Assembly (NCBI GenBank): GCA_003141245.1
Contig: PLLE01000041.1
Location: forward strand, 39,029-103,028
Source of the DNA: Chloroflexota bacterium
GTDB taxonomy: Bacteria > Chloroflexota > Limnocylindria > Limnocylindrales > CSP1-4
DNA length: 64,000 bases
Direction of reading: 5' to 3'
Shown one piece after another: positions 48,097 through 57,944 of this stretch (its first letter is position 1; every line of letters starts with the position of its first letter). The position numbers and the translations under genes are program-made. The notes beneath the pieces were generated by a model. That model was not told where the DNA came from, searched no databases, and saw nothing but the letters and a program-made list of their open reading frames with translations.

Positions 48097-50832
48097 ATGC
48101 CTGAAGTGTCGATTTCCTATCTCTCTGGAGCCGAGATCCGGCGCCGCTTCGTCGAGTTCTTCGCCGAGCGAGGCCACACCGTGGTGGCGAGCGCGTCGCT
48201 CGTGCCGGCGGGGGATCAGACGCTGCTCTTCACCAACTCCGGGATGGTCCAGTTCAAGGACGTCCTGACGGGGCGCGAGAAGCGCTCCTATGTCCGAGCG
48301 GTGGACTACCAGCGGGTCCTGCGGGTCGCCGGCAAGCACAACGACTTCGAGGAGGTCGGTCGGACCACGCGCCATAACACGTTCTTCGAGATGCTCGGTA
48401 ACTGGAGCTTCGGCGACTACTTCAAACGCGAGGCGATCCATTGGGCGTGGGAGTTCCTCACCGAGGATCTCGGTATCCCGGGTGACAGGCTGGCAGCCAC
48501 GACCTACAAGGACGACGAGGTTGCCAGGTCGATCTGGCGCGACGAGATCGGACTGCCCGCGGAGCGCATGGCAGTCTGGGGTGACGTCGATGCCGGCGAC
48601 GACAGCAACTTCTGGCGGATGGCCGAGACCGGCCCGTGCGGCCCGTGCAGCGAGATCCACTTCGACCGCGGCGCTCACCTGTCGGAAGGTCCGGAGTGCA
48701 TCCCGGACCACTCTGAGCATTGCCCTCGCTGGCTCGAGATCTGGAATCTTGTCTTCATGGAGTACGACCAGCGGCCGAGCGGGGAGCGCGTGCCGCTGCC
48801 TTTCAAGAGCATCGACACCGGGATGAGCCTCGAGCGGCTGGCGAGCGTCATCCAGCAAGTCCCGAGCAACTTCGACACGGACCTCTTCACGCCCATCCAC
48901 GCCGCCATGCGCGACCTGCTGGGCCACGATCCCGAGGCGTTCGAGGCCGAGCGGTTCAGCTATCAGGTCATCGCCGACCACTCCCGCGCGGTGACGTTCC
49001 TGGTCGCGGACGGAGTGGCGCCTTCCAACGAGGGCCGTGGCTACGTCCTGCGCCGCATCATCCGCCGAGCGGTCCGCCACGGCCGGCTCCTCGGCCGGCG
49101 CGAGCCGTTCATGGAAGTGACCGTCGGCGCCGTGGTCGACGTGATGAAGGACGCCTACCCGTACCTGGCCGAACGGCGCGAGAAGATCCTGAAGGTCGTT
49201 CGCCAGGAGGAGGCCCAGTTCGCCCGAACCCTCGAGACTGGCACGAGCCACCTCGAGACCGCCCTGGCGCCCCTGACGAAAGCCGAACGAACGATCGGCC
49301 GGCTCCCCGACGGCCTTCCCGCGGATGCTCCCGTGCTGGCCGGCGAGGTCGCGTTCCGCCTCCACGACACCTACGGCTTCCCCGTGGATCTCACCGTCGA
49401 CATGGCCGCCGAGTACGGCGTCCGCGTCGATCGCGATGGCTTCGCGGCCGCGATGGCCGAGCAGAAGGAACGCAGCCGAAAAGGCACCAAGGCCGATCTG
49501 GCCCGCCACGCCGAGCTCGGCGATCTGTACCAGGCGATCCAGCGGCGCGCCGGCGAGACTCGTTTCCTGGGCTATGACGGCACGGAGGCGGAATGCCTCA
49601 TCGTGGCGATTCTTCGCGACGGCATGGAGTACCAGGAGCTGACCGGCCAGGGTGAGGCCGAGGTTGTGCTGGACGCCACTCCCTTCTACGGCGAGGGCGG
49701 CGGCCAGGTTGGCGACCGCGGCGAGTTGCTCGAGGCCGGCGGCGGCAGCGCGCTGTTCACGGTCGAAGATACCCAGAAGGCGATCTCCGGGCTCTTCGTC
49801 CACCGCGGCAAGCTGCACGGCCGGCTGCGGGTCGGGGAGACGGTCACTGCCCGCGTAGACGCCGAACGGCGGGCCCGGATAATGCGCAACCACACCGCCA
49901 CGCATCTGCTGCACCGCGCCTTGCGCAACGTCGTCGGCCCCGAGGCGCACCAGGCCGGCTCACTCGTCGCGCCGGAGTACCTGCGCTTCGACTACCCGAT
50001 GGATCGACCGTTGACCGCCGCCGAGAAGCACGCCATCGAAGACGAGGTTCGGCGCACCATCCGGGAGAACCGGCCGGTGACGACCACCGTCCAGGCGATG
50101 GCCGACGCGATTGCGGCCGGCGCGGACGCCTTCTTCGACGAGAAGTACGGCGAGAAGGTCCGGACGGTTCGGGTCGAGGGCTACTCGCTCGAGCTGTGCG
50201 GCGGCACGCACTGTTCGGCCTCCGGCCAGATCGGAGGGTTCGTCATCACCGGCGAGCGGAGCATCGGAGCCGGCACGCGCCGGGTCGAGGCGGTGACCGG
50301 CGACGGAGCGGATGCCCTGCTGCGCGAGCGCACTGACCTGCTGGAGCGAGTCGCCGAGATGGTCGGGGCCACGTCTGTCGACGCGGCGCCGGATCGCGTC
50401 GCCGCTCTGCAGGAGGAGCTGCGCGAGGTTCGGCGCCGGCTCAAGGCGGGAGGAAGCGGAGCGCCCAAGCCCGCGGACCTGGCCGCTCGCGCGGAGGAAG
50501 TCGCGCCCGGCGTCAAGCTCGTCGCCCATTCGGCGGCGTTCGATTCGTCGGAGCAGTGGAAGGGCCTCGTCAAGGAGATTCGCGCCGCCCTGGGTTCAGG
50601 CGTGATCGCCGTCGCCTTCGATGCCGAAGCCCCGCAGATCTTCGTAACCGTCAGCCCGGACTTGCTGGCGCGTGGCATCTCGGCCGGCGAGCTCGTCAAA
50701 GCGGCCATGAGGTCGATGGAGGGCCGCGGCGGCGGCAGACCCGAGATGGCCCAGGGCATGGGGACGCGCCGCGAAGGCGTAGCTTCGGCTTTGCTCGCGA
50801 TCGCGGATACACTACGAATGGTAGGCAAGTAG
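48097..50832 (+). CDS. alaS: Alanyl-tRNA synthetase
   Basis: SGAEIRRRFVEFFAERGHTVVASASLVPAGDQTLLFTNSGMVQFKDVLTGREKR, VRTVRVEGYSLELCGGTHCSASGQIGGFVI. Confidence 0.97.
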   Translation: MPEVSISYLSGAEIRRRFVEFFAERGHTVVASASLVPAGDQTLLFTNSGMVQFKDVLTGREKRSYVRAVDYQRVLRVAGKHNDFEEVGRTTRHNTFFEMLGNWSFGDYFKREAIHWAWEFLTEDLGIPGDRLAATTYKDDEVARSIWRDEIGLPAERMAVWGDVDAGDDSNFWRMAETGPCGPCSEIHFDRGAHLSEGPECIPDHSEHCPRWLEIWNLVFMEYDQRPSGERVPLPFKSIDTGMSLERLASVIQQVPSNFDTDLFTPIHAAMRDLLGHDPEAFEAERFSYQVIADHSRAVTFLVADGVAPSNEGRGYVLRRIIRRAVRHGRLLGRREPFMEVTVGAVVDVMKDAYPYLAERREKILKVVRQEEAQFARTLETGTSHLETALAPLTKAERTIGRLPDGLPADAPVLAGEVAFRLHDTYGFPVDLTVDMAAEYGVRVDRDGFAAAMAEQKERSRKGTKADLARHAELGDLYQAIQRRAGETRFLGYDGTEAECLIVAILRDGMEYQELTGQGEAEVVLDATPFYGEGGGQVGDRGELLEAGGGSALFTVEDTQKAISGLFVHRGKLHGRLRVGETVTARVDAERRARIMRNHTATHLLHRALRNVVGPEAHQAGSLVAPEYLRFDYPMDRPLTAAEKHAIEDEVRRTIRENRPVTTTVQAMADAIAAGADAFFDEKYGEKVRTVRVEGYSLELCGGTHCSASGQIGGFVITGERSIGAGTRRVEAVTGDGADALLRERTDLLERVAEMVGATSVDAAPDRVAALQEELREVRRRLKAGGSGAPKPADLAARAEEVAPGVKLVAHSAAFDSSEQWKGLVKEIRAALGSGVIAVAFDAEAPQIFVTVSPDLLARGISAGELVKAAMRSMEGRGGGRPEMAQGMGTRREGVASALLAIADTLRMVGK

Positions 50833-50853
50833 CGCTTAGCTAGGGGAGCGGCC

Positions 50854-52116
50854 GTGGCATTCTGGCGTAGGATCTGGGGCCGCGAGGAAGTGTCGGCGCT
50901 GGCCGCCTGCACGGCGCTGGATATCGGCACCGAGTTCGCAAAGGCGCTCGTCTTCGACATAGACGACGCCGGCCTGGGCACGGTTCGAGGCGTCGGCCGC
51001 AAACGCCAGGGCCTGGCCCACATGCAATCCGGCACGGTCACGGACATCAACGCCGTCGTCGACAACTGCCAGGTCGCGCTCCAGGAAGCCGAGGAGATGG
51101 CCGGCTTCCGGCCCACGCAGTGCGTCATCGGGATCGCCGGCGAGCTCGTGAAGGGCTTTACGACGGGGCATTCGCACGAGCGCAAGCGGCCGGACGTGCC
51201 GATCTCCGACGCGGAGCTGCAAAAGCTGATCGACGGGGTGCAGCACGACGCGCTGCGCGAGGCGGAGCGGGCGATCACGTGGGAGACCGGCCTGCCTCAG
51301 GTCGACGTGCGATTGGTCCACGCTGCGGTCACCGGCGCCCAGATCGACGGCTATCCAGTGACGAACCCGATCGGCTTCAAGGGCCGGAACGTCAAGATCA
51401 GCATCTTCAACGCCTTCGCCCCTCTGGTCCATCTCGGCGCGCTGCAGAGCGTGGCCGGGCAACTCGACCTGGAGCTGTTGGAGGTCGTGGCCGAGCCCTA
51501 TGCCGTGGCTCGGGTCCTGGCCAGCGAGCAGGTGCAGCAGTCCGGGGCGCTCTTCATCGACATCGGCGGCGGCACGACGGACGTGGCCCTGGTCCGTCAC
51601 GGCGGCATCGAGGGGACGCGCATGTTCGCCCTCGGTGGCCGGGCCTTCACGAAGTCGATCGCGGACCATCTCGATCTGCCGTTCCCCCGAGCCGAAGAGA
51701 TCAAGGTCGACTACTCGAAGGGCACCCGGGTCGAGCATCGAGCCGAAGTGGCCAAGATAGTGGCCGACGACGTGGCGATCTGGGCCGCGGGCGTCGAGCT
51801 TGTTCTGGAGGAGCTGGCGGAGGGCGACCTGCTGCCGAGCCGGGTCTACATGTGCGGCGGCGGCTCGCATCTGCCGGAGATCGGCGCGATATTGCGGAGC
51901 GAGCAGTTCTGGAAGCGACTGCCGTTCAGCCGGCCTCCGGAAGTCATGGTGATGTCGCCTGAACAGGTCGAGCGGATAAAGGACGGGACGCACCTTCTGG
52001 TCGATCAGCAGGACGTCACCCCGCTCGGCCTCGCATACCAGGCGATCGAGATGCAGACCAACGAGGATCCGCTCGATGTCGCTTTGCGCCGGGTCCTCAG
52101 AGTGATGAAGATGTAG
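50854..52116 (+). CDS. FtsA/PilM-type actin-like ATPase
   Basis: ALDIGTEFAKALVFDIDDAG, SHS2-like middle region, GALFIDIGGGTTDVALVRHGGIEGTRMFALGGRAFTKSIA, CGGGSHLPEIGAIL. Confidence 0.85.
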   Translation: MAFWRRIWGREEVSALAACTALDIGTEFAKALVFDIDDAGLGTVRGVGRKRQGLAHMQSGTVTDINAVVDNCQVALQEAEEMAGFRPTQCVIGIAGELVKGFTTGHSHERKRPDVPISDAELQKLIDGVQHDALREAERAITWETGLPQVDVRLVHAAVTGAQIDGYPVTNPIGFKGRNVKISIFNAFAPLVHLGALQSVAGQLDLELLEVVAEPYAVARVLASEQVQQSGALFIDIGGGTTDVALVRHGGIEGTRMFALGGRAFTKSIADHLDLPFPRAEEIKVDYSKGTRVEHRAEVAKIVADDVAIWAAGVELVLEELAEGDLLPSRVYMCGGGSHLPEIGAILRSEQFWKRLPFSRPPEVMVMSPEQVERIKDGTHLLVDQQDVTPLGLAYQAIEMQTNEDPLDVALRRVLRVMKM

Positions 52117-52120
52117 CGCG

Positions 52121-53896
52121 ATGGCGATCTACTACCTCGACATCGACGACGAGATCACATCTGCGGCCTCGCGAATCCGTAATTCGAGCGACACCCGCAT
52201 CGCCCTGGTCATCCACGGAGGCTCCCGCGTGGCGACGTCACGCATCAATTTCAGGCTGCTGGCACGGGAGGCCCACAACCACGGGCGACGGCTGGCGATC
52301 ATCGCCGCCGATGCCTCGGTCCGGTCGCTGGCTCAGACGGCGGGCCTGGCCGTCTTCACGGCCGTCGGTGAGTACCAGAAGGCCGAGGCCGGCCGCCCGC
52401 CGGGCGGTCAGCCCGGTGGCGCCGACGCGGTCTCGGACGCTCTCGACGAGCTGGCGGCGACCATCGACGTGACCGGCTCGGGCGCAGGCGGCGCGGCCGC
52501 GGCACGCTCGCGGGTCGGCGGTTCGGGCAAGTCGGCGAGCCGCTCCAGCCGGGGCGCCAGCGGACCTGGCCTGTCGCGGGCGTTGGTCGTCGTCTTTGCC
52601 ATCGCGCTGATCGTCGCCGGCTTCGGCGCGTATCTCTTCTGGCCCAGTGCGACGGTCGTCCTGACGCTGCGACAGGATCCGGTCGGGCCGATGACGATCA
52701 CCGTGAACGTGGATCCGGCGGTGAAGACGACGAGCGACGCCGCCGCGACCGTGCCCGGCGTGGCCAGGGCATTCCCCCTCAACGCCAGCGGCACCTTCAA
52801 CGCCACGGGCGAGAATGTGGTCGATACGGCCGCCACCGGCAGCGTGACGTTTTCCAACCAGAACAACCTTCTGTCGGTGCCCGTCCCGAACGGTACTAGA
52901 GTCGCGACCGCTAACGGAACGGCGTTTGTCACGACGGCTGCAGTCCTGGTGCCGATGGCGACGCTCTCCGCCGACCTTCGCCTTACGCCGGGGTCGGTCG
53001 ACGCCCCGGTTGAGGCGGTCCTCAAGGGCACCGCGGGCAATGTCGCGGCCGGCACGATCGCAAAGGTTCCGTCGGACCTGTCGGCGTTGCGGATCTTCGT
53101 GACGAACAGGAAGGCCACCTCGGGCGGCACGCATACCGTGACGCCGTTCGTGCAGCAGGCCGACATCGACGGCGCGGAGGTCAGCCTGGCGAGTAAGCTG
53201 GATGCCTCGTTCCGGTCCAATATGGCCGAGCCGGCAGCGATATCGGCGGGCCTCGAGCTCTTCCCTGGTAGCGGCCATCTCGGTGACGCCGCATTCAGCC
53301 CCGATCCGGCGACGCTGCTGAACCAGGCGGTCGCGAGCTTCGACCTCTCCGCCACGAGCACCGGGACGGCCACGGTGGCGGATCTCGCCACTGTTCGCGG
53401 CCTGGCGGAGCGCAGGATCCGAGCCAGAGTCGCGGACGGCAACTCGCTGGTCGAGGGCTCGGTCTCCATGGCGCTCGGATCGCCGTCGGCTCTCGGATCG
53501 GTGGTCTCCGTGCCGGTCGTGGCGAATGCGTTCCAAGCGCCCACGGTCGATGTCGATCAGCTGCGAGCCGCAATCAAGGGCAAGTCGGTGGCGGACGCAA
53601 AGGCCTACCTGTCGAAATACGGCGATGCCGAGATATCAATCTCTCCGTTCTGGGCCTCGACCGTGTCGGGCTTCGATTTCCGGATCGACTTTCAGGTGCT
53701 GGCGCCGACCGCCCAACCCACCGTCGTCGGATCTCAGGGCGCGGGCCCGTCGCCCGAGACCCCGGTGAGCCAGAGCCTTCTGCCCGCATCGCCCGAGCCG
53801 TCGAAGGCTTCCGAGATGGCCGGCGAGCCAACCGCCTCGACGCCGACTTTCGAAGCGACCGCCTCCAGCGAAGCGAGCCCCACGGCGACCCCGTGA
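52121..53896 (+). CDS. Membrane protein with baseplate J/gp47-like domain
   Basis: MAIYYLDIDDEITSAASRIRNSSDTRIALVIHGGSRVATSRINFRLLAREAHNHGRRLAII; TM; GSVTFSNQNNLLSVPVPNGTRVATANGTAFVTT...PGSVDAPVEAVLKGTAGNVAAGTIAKVP. Confidence 0.75.
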   Translation: MAIYYLDIDDEITSAASRIRNSSDTRIALVIHGGSRVATSRINFRLLAREAHNHGRRLAIIAADASVRSLAQTAGLAVFTAVGEYQKAEAGRPPGGQPGGADAVSDALDELAATIDVTGSGAGGAAAARSRVGGSGKSASRSSRGASGPGLSRALVVVFAIALIVAGFGAYLFWPSATVVLTLRQDPVGPMTITVNVDPAVKTTSDAAATVPGVARAFPLNASGTFNATGENVVDTAATGSVTFSNQNNLLSVPVPNGTRVATANGTAFVTTAAVLVPMATLSADLRLTPGSVDAPVEAVLKGTAGNVAAGTIAKVPSDLSALRIFVTNRKATSGGTHTVTPFVQQADIDGAEVSLASKLDASFRSNMAEPAAISAGLELFPGSGHLGDAAFSPDPATLLNQAVASFDLSATSTGTATVADLATVRGLAERRIRARVADGNSLVEGSVSMALGSPSALGSVVSVPVVANAFQAPTVDVDQLRAAIKGKSVADAKAYLSKYGDAEISISPFWASTVSGFDFRIDFQVLAPTAQPTVVGSQGAGPSPETPVSQSLLPASPEPSKASEMAGEPTASTPTFEATASSEASPTATP

Positions 53897-54429
53897 GCAG
53901 CTGCGACGGTGGGGGCCACGCCGGACCGCGCCGCCTCCTGGGGATCGACCTCGGCGAGCGGCGGATCGGGATCGCTCTCGGCGACGTGGAGACGCACTCG
54001 GCGGCGCCGCTGACCATGCTGAGCCGGGCACGGACCACGGACGAAGACGCCCGGGTGCTGACGCGTCTGGCCGAGGAACAGCGGGCGGACGGCCTGGTCG
54101 TGGGTCTGCCGCTGAACGCCGATGGGAGCGAGGGTCCCCAGGCCACGCTCACGCGAGAGTGGGCGGCGGCTGTGGCCAAAGCCACGGGATTGCCGTTACG
54201 CTTCCGAAACGAGCATCTCTCCAGCGTTCGCGCCGAACAACGGATCGGGCGTCCGGCCAGAGGGAAGTCGGGCGGCCCCCCGAGCGCGGCGCAGCGAGAC
54301 GCGCGCCGCGCTCGCATCGATCGAGAAGCGGCCGCGCTGATACTGCAGGACGAACTTGATGCCACGGCCGGAATGGGCGAAGTCCCGCCGCCCGTCGAAG
54401 TCCGGGCGGCTCAACGAGGAACCTCATGA
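53893..54429 (+). CDS. ruvX: Holliday junction resolvase-like protein RuvX/YqgF
   Basis: RRLLGIDLGERRIGIALGDVETHSAAPLTML, DGLVVGLPLNADGSEGPQA. Confidence 0.94.
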   Translation: MSSCDGGGHAGPRRLLGIDLGERRIGIALGDVETHSAAPLTMLSRARTTDEDARVLTRLAEEQRADGLVVGLPLNADGSEGPQATLTREWAAAVAKATGLPLRFRNEHLSSVRAEQRIGRPARGKSGGPPSAAQRDARRARIDREAAALILQDELDATAGMGEVPPPVEVRAAQRGTS

Positions 54430-55865
54430 CCTTGCGAAGCGGGCGAGAGCCGCGACAAAGCAGGCGCAGGGGCGTTCGCGATGACGACCAGGCATCCCGG
54501 CAGCCCTTTGTCGACACGGGATGGGAAGGCTACGACCCGGCGGAGGTGGCCGACGCTCGGGGTTCGCGGCCGGGGCAGGCGGCCGGCAGCGAGAACCGGC
54601 GCAACTACCGAGCCAGCCGCTCGGGCGGGATCGGCTCGGTGCTGCTTTTCGCCGTCTTCGCTCTGGTCCTGGGCGGCATCGTTCTGGGCGCCCTGTATTC
54701 CTTTGCCCGCCCGGCGATCCTCCACGCCATCGTCGACTGGGGAGCCGAGAATCCGACGGCGCTCAAGCTGCCGTTGGTGGCCGACCTCGTGCGTGGGGAG
54801 CTCGGCGCCAGCCTGACCGAGCCGGTCGACGCGACCGACCTCCGCGAGATCGTCCTGCAGATCGCGTACGGCGACACCACGGCGGATATCGGGGACGCGC
54901 TGGTGCAGACGGGAATCATCACCGACTCGCGGGCATTCGTATTCGAGTCGATCGAGAGGGGCGAGACCTACAACTTCATTTCCGGGCGCCACCTCGTCTC
55001 GAAGGCGATGACGGTCGATCAGATCATCGACTCGCTCACGACGCCGCCCTACAACCCACCGACTATTCGGATCGCCTTCCGAGAGGGGCTTCGGATCGAG
55101 CAGATGGTGGCCAAGCTCGAGTCAGTGGAGGCCAACCCGACCGACCCGGCGCTCACCCTCAAGCTCGACGTCAACCTCTACTACCAGCTCGCGACGAACC
55201 CAACGCCCGACCTGCTCGCCAGGTACCACTGGTTGAAGCTGCCGGAAGGCGCCTCGCTGGAGGGCTTTCTCTTCCCGGCCACGTACGACGTCGCTGCGGA
55301 CACCAGCGCGCTGCAGTTGATCGAGCAGCAGCTGGACGCCTTCGCCGCCAACGCTCCGGCGGCGCTGCTCGTTCTACCGCCCGACCAGATCTACCAGACC
55401 GTCCAGGTCGCCTCGATGGTGGAGACCGAGGTGAAGCTGGACACCGACCGGCCGCTCGTGGCCGGGGTATTCGTCAACCGCCTCGACCGCAAGAAGTGGC
55501 CGACGGGGCTGATGAACTCGAACCCTACGGTCAACTACGCGAACGACTCGGTCTGGCTGGCGTCACATCCGATCTCGTCCTGGGTCGACTACACGTTCTG
55601 GACGCCGGTGACAGGCAGCACGCCGCTGGCCAAGATCGTCTTCCCGGAGAAGATCGCGCCGTACAACACCTACGCACACGGGGGCTTGCCGCCGACTCCG
55701 ATCTGCTCGCCCGGGCTCGCGTCGCTCGAAGGAGCGGTCGCCCCCGACACTCAGGACGGCTATTACTACTTCCTGGCCAAGAACGACGGCACCGGGGCCC
55801 TGGCTTTCGCGAAGACCAGCGCCGAGCAGACAGCCAACGAGAAGAAGTACGGCTACTTGCCGTAG
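54426..55865 (+). CDS. mltG: Endolytic transglycosylase MltG
   Basis: TM then YNPPTIRIAFREGLRIEQMVAKLE, LEGFLFPATYDV, QVASMVETEVKLDTDRPLVAGVFVNRL, YNTYAHGGLPPTPICSPG. Confidence 0.95.
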   Translation: MTLRSGREPRQSRRRGVRDDDQASRQPFVDTGWEGYDPAEVADARGSRPGQAAGSENRRNYRASRSGGIGSVLLFAVFALVLGGIVLGALYSFARPAILHAIVDWGAENPTALKLPLVADLVRGELGASLTEPVDATDLREIVLQIAYGDTTADIGDALVQTGIITDSRAFVFESIERGETYNFISGRHLVSKAMTVDQIIDSLTTPPYNPPTIRIAFREGLRIEQMVAKLESVEANPTDPALTLKLDVNLYYQLATNPTPDLLARYHWLKLPEGASLEGFLFPATYDVAADTSALQLIEQQLDAFAANAPAALLVLPPDQIYQTVQVASMVETEVKLDTDRPLVAGVFVNRLDRKKWPTGLMNSNPTVNYANDSVWLASHPISSWVDYTFWTPVTGSTPLAKIVFPEKIAPYNTYAHGGLPPTPICSPGLASLEGAVAPDTQDGYYYFLAKNDGTGALAFAKTSAEQTANEKKYGYLP

Positions 55866-55906
55866 GGACGGTTCTGGATCTCGGGCAGGCGGGTAACATA
55901 GGCTCC

Positions 55907-57136
55907 ATGACCGAGATCGTGCGGCACCTGCCGCATCCAGCCGACTTTGCGGCGCCTCCGGGCCCCGCCGATCTACACCGCTGGGCCGAGGCCGACCGGG
56001 TGGCGCGTCCGGCTCGCCTGGGCCGATTGCGCGCTCGGTTGGCGAGCGAAGGCGTCGATGCCTACTTCGGCATCCGCCCGGAGCACATGCGCTACCTGAC
56101 CGGCTTCATCCTGGAGGATGGCGAGGACCGGGTGGCCGGCAACTCCGGGCGCTTCCTGATCTCCGGCGACGGGGTCGTGGTGCTGGCCGACTCTCGCTAC
56201 CGACTCCAGGCCGTCGCCCAGGCCCCCGAGGCTCGGATCGAAGCTGCGACCTACGATCTGGCGGCGATCTGGCCGGCCCTGGTGGGCAGCATGGGCGCGA
56301 AGCGCGTAGCCGTGGAGGCGGGGTTCGTCAGCCACCAGCTCTGGGGGGAGCTGCACGACGCGGCGCCCGAGATCGAGCTCGTGCCGGTCTCTGGTTGGGT
56401 CGAGGCGGATCGGGCAGTCAAGGAGCCTGCGGAGATCGAGCGTATCGAGGCGGCCTGCGCGGTGGCGGATCGGGCGCTGGCGTCGATACTGCGTCGCATC
56501 AAGGCCGGTGTCACGGAGAGCGAAATGGCGCTGGCCCTCGAATGGGAGATGCGAACCTGCGGGGCCGAGGCGCTTGCGTTCGGCGTGGCGTGCCTGACCG
56601 GTCCGGATGCAGCGCTGCCTCACGGATCGCCGTCGGAGCGTGAGGTCTGCCGGGGCCAGGTCCTGCTCTTCGACTTCGGGGCGATGGTGGCGGGCTATCG
56701 CAGCGACATGACGCGGACGCTCTTCGTGGGCGAGCCGACGCCGCGCGACCTGGCGATCTATGAGACCGTCGCCGCCGCCCAGTCGGGCTGCATTGAGCTG
56801 CTCGCGGCGGCCGCTCGCGGCGAGCGCGCCGTTCCGAACGGGCGCGAGGCCGACGCCGCGGCACGGCAGGTCATCGAGGCGGCCGGCCACGGCGAGCATT
56901 TCGGCCACGGGACCGGCCATGGCATCGGTCTGGCCACTCACGAAATGCCGTCGCTCAGCCATGTCGCCTCCGAGGAGCCCCTGCCGAGCCCCACCGTCTT
57001 CAGCGTCGAGCCGGGGATCTATCTCGACAAGGAGACCGGCGTCCGGATCGAGGATCTCGTTCTCTTCGATGCGGGTGCCGGGAAGCTGGAGCGACTCACG
57101 CGGTTCCCGAGCGAGGTAGTCGTCGTCGGCGTCTAG
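55907..57136 (+). CDS. M24 family aminopeptidase / Xaa-Pro peptidase
   Basis: In ORF 54521..57136 with M at 55907; LLFDFGAMVAGYRSDMTRTLFVGEPT, GHGTGHGIGLATHEMPSL, VFSVEPGIYLDKETGVRIEDLVLF. Confidence 0.93.
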   Translation: MTEIVRHLPHPADFAAPPGPADLHRWAEADRVARPARLGRLRARLASEGVDAYFGIRPEHMRYLTGFILEDGEDRVAGNSGRFLISGDGVVVLADSRYRLQAVAQAPEARIEAATYDLAAIWPALVGSMGAKRVAVEAGFVSHQLWGELHDAAPEIELVPVSGWVEADRAVKEPAEIERIEAACAVADRALASILRRIKAGVTESEMALALEWEMRTCGAEALAFGVACLTGPDAALPHGSPSEREVCRGQVLLFDFGAMVAGYRSDMTRTLFVGEPTPRDLAIYETVAAAQSGCIELLAAAARGERAVPNGREADAAARQVIEAAGHGEHFGHGTGHGIGLATHEMPSLSHVASEEPLPSPTVFSVEPGIYLDKETGVRIEDLVLFDAGAGKLERLTRFPSEVVVVGV

Positions 57137-57323
57137 GCCCGGACCACCGGTCAAGTGCCGCAGACCGAGTGAGACGCAAGCGGCGATCGGTGGATCCGGG
57201 GTAAGGCGCGCGGCCGGTCTTTCGACAGTTTCGGTCGTCCGCTCGGCTACAATCGCGACTGAGTGACACCGATCGGTAGGCCGATGTCCGGCCGGCTGAA
57301 GATCCAAGGAGCCCTCCTCGACC

Positions 57324-57881
57324 ATGATTTCCACCAGCGACCTGCACAAGGGTGTCGTCATCGAGCTCGATGGCGACCTGTGGCAGATCCTCGACTACCA
57401 CCACCTCAAGATCGGGCGAGGCTCGGCCCAGGTCCGTATCAAGCTTCGCCATGTGAAGCGCGGCCAGACTGTCGAGCGCTCCTTCCAGGCCGGCGACAGG
57501 TGGCCGCGCGTCCAGCTGGATCACCGCCAGATCCAGTTCATGTATCAGGACGGCAACGACTATCACTTCATGGAAACTGAGAGCTACGAGCAGTTCAGCG
57601 TGTCCGCCGAGCAGCTCGGTGACGCCGTGAACTACCTCAAGGACGGCATGCTGCTCGATCGCACCAGCTACGAGGGCGAAACGATCGGCGTCGAACTGCC
57701 CGTCACCGTCGACCTCAAGGTGGTCGCGACAGAGCCCGGTTTCGCGGGCGACACTCAGACCGGCGCGCGCAAGGCCGCCAAGCTCGAGACCGGGCTGACA
57801 GTCCAGGTTCCGATCTTCGTCGACGAGGGGGACACGATTCGCGTCGACACGCGGACCGGCGAGTATCAGACCAGGCTCTGA
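57324..57881 (+). CDS. efp: Elongation factor P
   Basis: MISTSDLHKGVVIELDGDLWQILDYHHLKIGRGSAQVRIKLRHVKRGQTVERSFQAGDR; C-terminal VDTRTGEYQTRL. Confidence 0.97.
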   Translation: MISTSDLHKGVVIELDGDLWQILDYHHLKIGRGSAQVRIKLRHVKRGQTVERSFQAGDRWPRVQLDHRQIQFMYQDGNDYHFMETESYEQFSVSAEQLGDAVNYLKDGMLLDRTSYEGETIGVELPVTVDLKVVATEPGFAGDTQTGARKAAKLETGLTVQVPIFVDEGDTIRVDTRTGEYQTRL

Positions 57882-57944
57882 TCTGCCGAACGAACCGACG
57901 ACCGGCGACCCGAGACGCCGGCGGTCAGTCCACGAGGATCTGCC

